From JAYZDP01 sp036337765 (GTDB taxonomy: Bacteria > Acidobacteriota > Thermoanaerobaculia > Multivoradales > Multivoraceae): DNA of 7,720 nt. The stretch's first letter is position 1. The number at the start of each line of letters is the position of its first letter. The translations under genes were made by a program, and so were the position numbers. Of the stretch, positions 1-7,180 are shown in pieces. The notes under the pieces are model-generated. The model was given only the letters and a program-made list of their open reading frames with translations. It searched no databases and was not told the origin of the DNA. The stretch spans positions 1-7,720 of the forward strand of contig JAYZDP010000053.1 in assembly GCA_036337765.1 (NCBI GenBank). The letters are read 5' to 3'.

Positions 1-2
1 CG

Positions 3-421
3 ATCCACCGTTTGCGTCCAAAGACCCTGCTTTCTGTTCTGGGTGTGCTGGGGCTGCCACTTCTGTCCGGCTGCGGTGGGGCCGCAGGTGACGATGGACC
101 GGCAACAGCGCTCCTAGAAGCCGATCACGCGCGCGCCAAGGCGGTGGCTGCCTAGCGGACCGACAATGCGGTGGTCCACTACGCCACCGACGCCCAGGTC
201 TTCATGCCGAGCAGCCGTCGGACGCGAGTGTCTCCAGCTCAGGTGAGTTGGGCTACACCACCGGTGGCTTCATCCTCAACAAGCAGATCGAGGACTCGCG
301 TGGGCGCTGGAAGCGGGTGGAGTACAGCGGCAATTATGTCTCGGTGTGGCGCAGGAATGACGAGGGTGGCTGGGAGCTGACCGACCAGTCCGCGACCTAC
401 CGGCCCGACTGGGCCAGATGA
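3..421 (+). pseudogene. Decayed SnoaL/DUF4440-like lipoprotein gene (5' end probably outside window)
   Basis: The first part reads in the frame starting at position 3. It gives a lipoprotein-type hydrophobic segment ending in the lipobox LLSGC, then LLEADHARAKAVAA and, after a break, NAVVHYATDAQVFMPSS. That is the usual N-terminal pattern of DUF4440/SnoaL-like (NTF2-fold) proteins. A TAG at 153-155 interrupts this frame. After about position 220 the homology continues in another frame (codons from 221): GELGYTTGGFIL, then GNYVSVWRRNDEGGWEL, ending at TGA 419-421. This is the family's C-terminal half. The stretch between FMPSS and GELGYTTG is much shorter than usual, by roughly 30 residues, so there is an internal deletion with a frame change. 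No start codon with a convincing ribosome site is visible, and TTG at 12-14 or an upstream start is possible. Known family members are small ketosteroid-isomerase-like proteins of varied function. This copy cannot make an intact protein. Confidence 0.75.
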
Positions 422-441
422 GACCGGCGGGTTTTGGGGCG

Positions 442-1032
442 CTACCGGCGCTGCAGCGCGACGCCCGTTTCCGAAGCAGTGCGTGTGCCCTCGTCGAGCA
501 GCACGCCGAGTCCGTCGGCCAGGCGCGTCAGGTAGTTGAATAGGCCCACGACGTGTGTGACTTCGAGGACCGCCTCGTCGTCGAGGCCGAGTCTACGTAG
601 CTCGTCCCAGTCGCTCTCGCTCACCCGGGCGGCGTCGTGCGAGACCTTCTCGGCGATCTCGCACAGCGCTCGATCCCGCTCGCCCATCTCGACGTCGCGC
701 CAGCGCTTGTCCTTGATCGCCGCGACCAGCTCCGGGTCGCCCGCCTCGACACGCAGAAACTCTGCGTGAGACTGCGTTCAGTAGTAACAGTCCTGGGCGG
801 CGGCAGCAACGGCTGCGATCATCTCCCGCTCGCGTCGGTCGAGCTTGCCTTCGGCGAACATCACCTCGTTGTAGAGATCACGAAAGGCCGCTCCGATCCT
901 GCGGTGTGTCAGCAGCAGCCGGCCCATATTGGGGACGAAGCCGAAGTCGTAGGGTCCCCCGGTCATGTCGGGGAGCTCGCTACGGGCCGGTAGCGAGACC
1001 CATGCTTGTGGAATATCAGTTTCTCTCGTCAT
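442..1032 (-). CDS. AhpD-like peroxidase-related protein (carboxymuconolactone decarboxylase superfamily), probable selenoprotein with in-frame UGA as Sec85
   Basis: This is one continuous 196-residue frame from ATG (1030-1032) to TAG (442-444), interrupted only by TGA at 778-780. The N-terminal part has DFGFVPNMGRLLLTH and LDRREREMIAAVAAAAQDCYY. The TGA follows directly, then TQSHAEFLR, RWRDVEMGERDRALCEIAEKV and DEAVLEVTHVVGLFNYLTRLADGLGV. Both halves match the peroxidase-related AhpD family. The active site reads E70-x11-C82-Y-Y-[TGA 85]-T-Q-S-H89, the Glu/CxxC/His spacing of AhpD enzymes. The TGA therefore replaces the second Cys, which is the peroxidatic Cys in mycobacterial AhpD. A SECIS-like hairpin follows (separate entry). 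Such enzymes reduce peroxides with a thiol donor; the cytosolic location is inferred from the lack of a signal peptide. A GGA-containing ribosome site precedes the ATG by about 8 nt. The gene ends tail-to-tail with the DUF4440 pseudogene. The alternative is a nonsense mutation giving an 84-residue stub. I favour selenocysteine because of the exact position, the hairpin and the otherwise clean frame. Confidence 0.78.
750..780 (-). promoter_or_regulatory. Candidate bacterial SECIS element with its UGA codon
   Basis: On the minus strand the UGA (780-778) is followed by 9 nt, then the perfect inverted repeat CACGCAG / CTGCGTG (768-762 with 756-750) around the 5-nt loop AGTTT. The loop starts 16 nt after the UGA and has G at its second position. 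Known bacterial SECIS elements lie in the coding sequence just after the UGA, with a short upper stem, a loop roughly 16-37 nt downstream and a G in the first loop positions, which SelB recognises. All of these are met, although the distance is at the short end. The bulged U of the E. coli fdhF element is not evident. The segment is also coding (residues 86-95), so its bases are under double constraint. A competing pairing is possible, because ACGCAG also occurs at 777-772. Confidence 0.7.
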
Positions 1033-1066
1033 CGTGCGATCCTATCGACACGGGCCCGAGCCCGGC

Positions 1067-1204
1067 CTAGCGGGCGAAGTAGTTGCCTGGCGTCGTGCCG
1101 AGCAGGCGCTTGAACATGGCGATGAAGGCGCTGGTGCTGTCGTAGCCGATGGCGTGCCCCGCGGCGGTCACCGAGTCCCCCGCGGCCAGCCGCTCCAACT
1201 CGAC
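1067..1204 (-). pseudogene. Truncated remnant of an AraC-family transcriptional regulator (C-terminal HTH)
   Basis: The last about 44 codons before TAG (1067-1069) read LERLAAGDSVTAAGHAIGY, then DSTSAFIAMFKRLLGTTPGN and YFAR. This is the typical end of the AraC DNA-binding domain: the second helix-turn-helix with GYDS.SAFIAMFKR.LGTTPG. Upstream in the same frame the homology is lost. The first helix-turn-helix and the N-terminal sensor domain are missing, and that space is taken by the divergent VOC pseudogene starting at 1351. A short stretch in another frame around 1204-1270 (DRHANDPSMAI) faintly resembles the linker before an AraC HTH domain, which would imply an internal deletion; I am unsure of that. 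The stub ends 34 nt upstream of the AhpD-like start on the same strand, so it may once have been co-transcribed with that gene or regulated it. Confidence 0.7.
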
Positions 1205-1350
1205 CCCGGCGACATCCTCAACCCCAGCGATCGCACCGTGATGGCCATGGACGGATCGTTGGCGTGTCTGTCTAGAGGTATCGAGTGGCAGAATATCGCG
1301 AGACAGACGGGTCGGCCGCATCTACCATCTTCGTTCGAGAGGGAGAGCCG

Positions 1351-1649
1351 ATGCCCAATGACGTCGCCCTCTTCGCCATTCACGCGACGACTACGGGCGT
1401 ACGAAGATCTCCTGCAAAGCCGTTTTCGGCTGGACCTTCGAGCCCTGGGGACCGCCGAATTTCTGGCTCATTCACACCAGCCCTGGCGGGCTCCGCGGTG
1501 CTCTGCAGCAGCGGCGGGCGATCGCAGCTCACGGCGGAACCGTGACGTCTCCGCCCTTCGAGATCCAGACTGTCGGTACGCTCGTCATGTTCGAGGACTC
1601 CGAGGGAAACACGGTGGGAGGGATGCAGTACCTGGACGGGATGCCCTAG
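1351..1649 (+). pseudogene. Broken VOC-family (glyoxalase/bleomycin-resistance-like) protein gene
   Basis: ATG at 1351 follows a good purine-rich ribosome site (GAGGGAGAG, 1339-1347) and begins MPNDVALFAIHA. At about 1385 the homology leaves this frame and continues one base out, as if one base were lost: DDYGRTKISCKAVFGWTFEP, then WGPPNFWLIHT, GGLRGALQQRRAIA, HGGTVTSPPFEI, VGTLVMFEDSEGNTVGGMQY, ending at TAG 1647-1649. This matches the usual VOC pattern of FAIHADD, VFGW.FEPWGPP.F.LIHT, GALQ.RR and GTL..FEDSEGN..G.MQY. Between GALQQRRAIA and HGGTV the family normally has a further strand-helix segment of roughly 30 residues, with DDVDAT-like sequence, which is absent here. A frameshift plus an internal deletion makes a functional product unlikely. 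VOC proteins are metal-dependent lyases, isomerases or dioxygenases, or drug-binding proteins. The original substrate cannot be told. Confidence 0.8.
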
Positions 1650-1666
1650 GCCCCTGGCGTGAGCGG

Positions 1667-1672
1667 TACAAT
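1667..1672 (+). promoter_or_regulatory. Possible -10 box just ahead of the amidohydrolase start (leaderless mRNA candidate)
   Basis: TACAAT, five of six matches to the TATAAT consensus, ends 8 nt before ATG 1681. If it is used, transcription would start at or next to the start codon. There is no clear Shine-Dalgarno sequence between it and the ATG, which agrees with a leaderless transcript. No convincing -35 hexamer is seen 16-18 nt upstream, so the call is weak. Transcription could instead come from further upstream. Confidence 0.3.
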
Positions 1673-1680
1673 CGCGCCCG

Positions 1681-3396
1681 ATGAGAAGCGTCCTGGCTGC
1701 GGCCTTGGCTGGCACACTCGCCATCGGGTGCAGCGAGGCGCCCGTCGGGCGGGCCGTCGAAGCCGACGCTACGACGCGCGTCTACGTCGCCGCCGGCGTC
1801 CGCACCATGGATCCAGCGCGCCCCCAGGCCACCGCCGTAGCCGTCGCGGATGGGCGAGTGGTGGCCGTTGGCGACCTCGATTCCGTGCGTGAGCGAATCG
1901 GCGACGACTTCGAACTCGACCGCCGCTTCGCCGACCTGATCCTCATGCCGGGCTTCATCGAACCCCATCTCCATCCGTACCTTGCCGGCGTTCTTCTGCC
2001 AATGGAGTTCATCACTCCCCATGACTGGTCGCTCCCCGGGCGACAGGTCGCGGGCGTTCGGGGTCGAGACGGCTACCTGGTGCGTCTTGCCGCGCACGAG
2101 GCCTCGCTCGCAGATGGAGAGTGGTTGTGGACCTGGGGCTTTCATCACTACTTTCATGGCCGTCTCTCGCGGGCGGATCTCGACGCGATCTCGGCCGAGC
2201 GACCGATGGTCGTGTGGCACCGCTCCTTTCACGAGGTGATCCTCAACTCGGCGGCGATCGCTGCTCTCGAGTTCGACGACTCGGTCGACGAGCATCCGAA
2301 CGTGAACCTCGCGGACGGCCATTTCTACGAGACCGGGCTCGGCGCGGCGATCGCCAAGCTGTCGCCGTATCTGTTCGATCCCGAGCGCTATGGGCGGGCG
2401 CTGGACGAAGCGCGAGAGATTATCCACCGTGGCGGCATTACAACGGTTTCCGACGGGGCCTTTGGCCTCGTCGATCTCGAGCTGGAGCTGGGATTTCTTG
2501 AGCGCGGCGGGTGGGGGGGCGACGAGACACCGTTTCGGATGATCCTCATGCCCGACGGTCGAGTCGAGGGATCGACTGCGCCGGAAGCGTCGCTCGCGCT
2601 GATCGAGACCCTGCCGGCCCGGTCGACTGATCGGCTGCGTTTTCCGAAATCGGTGAAGCTCTTCGCCGACGGCGCAGCGTACTCGCAACTGATGCGACTG
2701 CGCGACGGCTACCTCGACGGCCATCACGGCGAGTGGCTCATGACGCCCGAAGAGCTCGAGGAGGCGGCTCGCGTGTTCTGGAACGCCGGTTATCAGATCC
2801 ATGTTCACGTCAACGGCGACCTCGGGCTCGAGAAGGTCCTCGACGTGCTCGAGAAGCTACAGACCGAAAATCCCCGCGACGACCATCGCTTCACCCTGCA
2901 TCACTTCATGATCGCTGGCCTTGATCAGATTCCGCGCATCGCCGAGCTCGGGGCCATGGTGTCGGCGAATCCGTTCTACATCTGGGCGCTTGCCGACAAA
3001 TACGCCGAAGTAGGCCTGGGGCCAGAGCGGGCCGCACTCACCGTGCCCGCCGGGAGCGTGGTCGAGGCGGGGATCCCTCTGAGCTTCCACTCCGATTTCA
3101 CCATGGCTCCGGCACAGCCTCTGGTGCTCGCCTGGGCGGCTGCCTCAAGGTTGACCGCCGACGGCAACCGACCCGGCCCCGAGCAGCGCATCTCGGTGCA
3201 GGAGGCGATGGAGGCGATCACGACTGACGCCGCGTTTCAGCTGCGCATGGAAGACGAGATCGGCTCAATCGAGGTCGGCAAGCGGGCCGACTTCACGGTC
3301 CTGGACACCGACCCGTTCGAGGTGCCGGTCGACGAGCTGCGCAACATCCAGATCTGGGGCACGGTCTATGAAGGTAGACCCTACCCAGTCGATTGA
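1681..3396 (+). CDS. Amidohydrolase family 3 (YtcJ-like) metal-dependent hydrolase, predicted lipoprotein
   Basis: The 571-residue protein begins with a lipoprotein signal, MRSVLAAALAGTLAIGC. The lipobox LAIGC gives Cys17 as the lipidated residue, followed by Ser, so it should be exported and anchored. The mature protein opens with the small beta domain typical of amidohydrolases (ATAVAVADGRVVAVG, residues 50-64). PGFIEPHLHP (90-99) supplies the HxH metal pair H96/H98. Other landmarks are KLFADGA (K326-A332), IHVHVNGD with H374/H376, LHHFM with H407/H408, and SFHSDF with H470 and D472, the late Asp expected at the metal site. GSIEVGKRADFTVLD (528-542) closes the domain. The length is usual for YtcJ-like proteins, which hydrolyse amide or related C-N bonds; the substrate is unknown. 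ATG 1681 is chosen because it gives the signal peptide. The gene ends 16 bp from the stop of thiC on the other strand, too close for a separate terminator. Confidence 0.92.
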   Translation: MRSVLAAALAGTLAIGCSEAPVGRAVEADATTRVYVAAGVRTMDPARPQATAVAVADGRVVAVGDLDSVRERIGDDFELDRRFADLILMPGFIEPHLHPYLAGVLLPMEFITPHDWSLPGRQVAGVRGRDGYLVRLAAHEASLADGEWLWTWGFHHYFHGRLSRADLDAISAERPMVVWHRSFHEVILNSAAIAALEFDDSVDEHPNVNLADGHFYETGLGAAIAKLSPYLFDPERYGRALDEAREIIHRGGITTVSDGAFGLVDLELELGFLERGGWGGDETPFRMILMPDGRVEGSTAPEASLALIETLPARSTDRLRFPKSVKLFADGAAYSQLMRLRDGYLDGHHGEWLMTPEELEEAARVFWNAGYQIHVHVNGDLGLEKVLDVLEKLQTENPRDDHRFTLHHFMIAGLDQIPRIAELGAMVSANPFYIWALADKYAEVGLGPERAALTVPAGSVVEAGIPLSFHSDFTMAPAQPLVLAWAAASRLTADGNRPGPEQRISVQEAMEAITTDAAFQLRMEDEIGSIEVGKRADFTVLDTDPFEVPVDELRNIQIWGTVYEGRPYPVD

Positions 3397-3412
3397 CCTC
3401 TCGGCTCCGACC

Positions 3413-5302
<1,890 letters not shown>

Positions 5303-5306
5303 GTCG

Positions 5307-5313
5307 TCTCCTC
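5307..5313 (-). promoter_or_regulatory. thiC ribosome binding site, likely target of riboswitch control
   Basis: On the minus strand GAGGAGA (5313-5307) lies 4-5 nt before the thiC ATG, a strong Shine-Dalgarno. A complementary UCUCC (5364-5360) lies just after riboswitch helix P1 and could pair with its GGAGA, hiding the ribosome site. A hairpin GGGCC-AAGG-GGCCC (5332-5319) sits between them. It has no following U-run, so control of translation looks more likely than termination. The pairing is inferred, not shown. Confidence 0.6.
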
Positions 5314-5372
5314 TGGCAGGGCCCCTTGGCCCGACAGTGCATCTCGCTACACGTGGCGGGGAGAACCGACCG

Positions 5373-5500
5373 AGCTCGCTTCCCTACGCCGGTGCTAACC
5401 GGTTGCACGGCAGCCGCGTCGTAGTGACGCGCGCCGACAGGTTCAAGGGCTTCCTCGGCTCTCCGAGGTCTCAGGCCACCATGGCCACACCCAGCGATCT
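5373..5500 (-). promoter_or_regulatory. TPP riboswitch (THI element) in the thiC leader, with an extra hairpin arm
   Basis: This RNA binds thiamine pyrophosphate and switches off thiC. Read on the minus strand, helix P1 is UCGCU (5497-5493) with AGCGA (5380-5376). It is followed by GGGUG, a P2 stem GGCC/GGCC closed before the conserved CUGAGA, and P3 as CCUCGG-AGAG-CCGAGG. After P3 come CCCUUGAACCUG, helix P5 CCGG-UUAGCA-CCGG (5402-5389) and the hallmark GCGUAGGGAAG. Order and conserved boxes match the TPP aptamer well. Between ACCUG and P5, where only a few bases are usual, there are 35 nt (5437-5403). They can form their own stem: CGCGUC-ACUAC-GACGCG with an outer CGGC/GCCG. The element ends 70 nt before the thiC ATG. 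Confidence 0.93.
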
Positions 5501-5563
5501 GCTCAGCCACCATAGCATCTGCACAGCGGTATCCTTTGCCCCCGCAGAAACCGGAGGCCTGCA
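5501..5563. promoter_or_regulatory. Short divergent promoter region between the thiC riboswitch and the acyl-CoA synthetase gene
   Basis: Only 63 bp separate the riboswitch 5' end from the GTG start of the synthetase, so both promoters should lie here or overlap. Weak -10-like hexamers are TATGGT on the minus strand (5514-5509), which would place the thiC transcript start right at the riboswitch, and TATCCT on the plus strand (5530-5535). Neither has a good -35 partner. I see no operator palindrome. Confidence 0.35.
5553..5557 (+). promoter_or_regulatory. Ribosome binding site fixing the GTG start of the acyl-CoA synthetase
   Basis: GGAGG lies 6 nt upstream of GTG 5564-5566. There is no in-frame ATG near the expected N-terminus, and the next residues (NPYETDLDQNRANYVPLTP) already match the family's N-terminal pattern. 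The strong Shine-Dalgarno therefore decides for GTG. Confidence 0.85.
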
Positions 5564-7180
5564 GTGAATCCCTACGAGACCGACCTCGATCAGAACCGCG
5601 CGAATTACGTTCCTCTCACCCCGCTGAGCTTCGTCGCTCGTGCCGCGGCAGTCTTTCCGGAGTACGAGGCTGTGGTCCACGGCTCGATCCGGCTCACCTG
5701 GGCTCAGGTCTACGACCGCTCCCGCCGGCTGGCTTCGGCGATCGTGGGCGCCGGCATCCAGCCCAGCGAGACCGTCGCGGTCATGGCCACCAATACGCCG
5801 CCGATGTACGAGGCCCACTTCGGCGTTTCGATGGCAGGCGCGGTTCTGAACGCGCTCAACTATCGCCTCGACGCGGCCGCGATCGCGTTCATCCTCGAGC
5901 ACGCCGAAGCCAAGATGCTCCTGACCGACACCGAGTTCGCCCCGACGATCCGTGAGGCGCTCGCGATTCTCGGCAGAGAGATCCCGGTGATCGATCTCGA
6001 CGATCCCGAGGGGCCGGGCGGACAGCGACTCGGGTCGGCCGAATACGAAGACTTCATCGCCGGCGGCGATCCGGGATTCGAGTGGACGATGCCCGACGAC
6101 GAATGGCAGGCGATCTCGCTGAACTACACCTCGGGGACCACCGGCAACCCGAAGGGGGTTGTCTACCACCACCGCGGTGCCTACCTGAACGCCGTCTGCA
6201 ACGTCATGGCCTGGTCGATGCCCAAGCATCCGGTGTATCTCTGGACGCTGCCGATGTTTCACTGCAACGGCTGGTGCTTTCCGTGGACTCTGGCCGCGGT
6301 CGCCGGCGTCAGCATCTGCCAGCGCAAGGTCGAGACCGATTCGATCTACGACGCCCTTGCGAAAGAGAAGGCGACCCACCTGTGTGGCGCCCCGATCGTC
6401 ATGCAGCTCGTGCTGGCCGGTAGCGAACAGCAGCGTGCTTCCTTCGATCACCAGGTTTACATGCTCACCGCGGCGGCACCGCCGCCCGCTTCCGTTCTGG
6501 GCGCGATGGCCGAAGCGGGCTTCAACGTCACCCATGTTTACGGCCTGACCGAGACCTACGGTCCGGCGGTGCTGTGCGAGTGGAAAGACGAGTGGAACGC
6601 GCTACCTGCAGACGAGCAGGCGACCCTGAAGTCGCGCCAGGGCGTGCCGTACCCCGTTCAGGAGGGCCTGATGGTCGCCGACCCCGAGACCATGGAACCG
6701 GTGCCTAAAGACGGCGAGACCATGGGCGAGGTCTTCATGCGCGGCAACATCACCATGAAGGGCTACCTCAAGAACCCCGCGGCGAGCGATGAGGCATTCA
6801 GGGGCGGCTGGTTTCACAGCGGCGATCTGGGTGTCTGGCACCCCGACAACTACATCCAGCTCAAGGACCGCTCGAAGGACATCATCATCTCGGGAGGCGA
6901 GAACATCTCCTCGATCGAGGTAGAGGACGCCCTCTACCGTCATCCAGCCGTTGCCGCGGTCGCCGTGGTCGCCAGGCCCGACGAGAGGTGGGGGGAGACC
7001 CCCTGCGCAGTCATCGAGCTCAAGCCCGGGGCACAAGCCAGCGAAGAGGACATCATCGCCTTTTGTCGAGACAACCTCGCTCACTTCAAATGTCCCCGCC
7101 ACGTCATCTTTCGGGCCCTGCCGAAGACCTCGACCGGCAAGATCCAGAAGTTCAAGCTGCGCGACGCAGTCGCGGGCTAG
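5564..7180 (+). CDS. AMP-forming acyl-CoA synthetase (ANL superfamily, fatty-acid/acyl-activating type)
   Basis: The enzyme activates a carboxylic acid with ATP to an acyl-adenylate and then transfers it to CoA in the cytosol, feeding acyl-CoA metabolism such as beta-oxidation. The 538-residue protein has all core ANL motifs. These are the phosphate-binding loop YTSGTTGNPKG (188-198), YGLTET (326-331), the ribose-binding Asp in HSGDL (D421), the hinge LKDRSKDIIISGGENIS (433-449) and the catalytic lysine in PKTSTGK (K526). AMYEAHFGV-like and AGAVLNALNYRLDA sequence (80-104) and PMFHCNGWCFPW (230-241) place it with the subgroup of about 540 residues related to plant acyl-activating enzymes and bacterial medium-chain or methylmercaptopropionate CoA ligases (DmdB-like). 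The exact acid cannot be told. It starts with GTG behind a strong ribosome site and is divergent from thiC. Its stop overlaps the stop of the converging epimerase gene. Confidence 0.93.
   Translation: MNPYETDLDQNRANYVPLTPLSFVARAAAVFPEYEAVVHGSIRLTWAQVYDRSRRLASAIVGAGIQPSETVAVMATNTPPMYEAHFGVSMAGAVLNALNYRLDAAAIAFILEHAEAKMLLTDTEFAPTIREALAILGREIPVIDLDDPEGPGGQRLGSAEYEDFIAGGDPGFEWTMPDDEWQAISLNYTSGTTGNPKGVVYHHRGAYLNAVCNVMAWSMPKHPVYLWTLPMFHCNGWCFPWTLAAVAGVSICQRKVETDSIYDALAKEKATHLCGAPIVMQLVLAGSEQQRASFDHQVYMLTAAAPPPASVLGAMAEAGFNVTHVYGLTETYGPAVLCEWKDEWNALPADEQATLKSRQGVPYPVQEGLMVADPETMEPVPKDGETMGEVFMRGNITMKGYLKNPAASDEAFRGGWFHSGDLGVWHPDNYIQLKDRSKDIIISGGENISSIEVEDALYRHPAVAAVAVVARPDERWGETPCAVIELKPGAQASEEDIIAFCRDNLAHFKCPRHVIFRALPKTSTGKIQKFKLRDAVAG

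Noticed and set aside
762..777. Direct repeat CTGCGT (762-767 and 772-777) as a mobile-element or operator signal
   Set aside because: Only 6 bp long and inside the coding/SECIS-like segment; best seen as an alternative pairing partner of the hairpin.
442..1032. Two separate small genes, 442-687 and 778-1032, on the minus strand
   Set aside because: They share one frame, the codons between them (TQSHAEFLR onward) are coding and family-like, and together they make one full-length AhpD-family protein around the TGA.
1351..1649. Programmed frameshift in the VOC gene
   Set aside because: There is no slippery run at the shift point, and a central block of the family is also missing, so decay explains it better.
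965..1684. Long plus-strand open frame over the AraC and VOC remnants
   Set aside because: Its translation has no family-like pattern and it runs across recognisable remnants in other frames. It is a by-product of high GC.
1585..2808. 407-codon minus-strand frame opposite the amidohydrolase
   Set aside because: Composition is Arg/Gly/Asp-rich without motifs, and it lies fully antisense to a clear enzyme gene.
5319..5332. GGGCC-AAGG-GGCCC hairpin in the thiC leader as an intrinsic terminator
   Set aside because: It is not followed by a U-run on the thiC strand; the Shine-Dalgarno follows almost directly.
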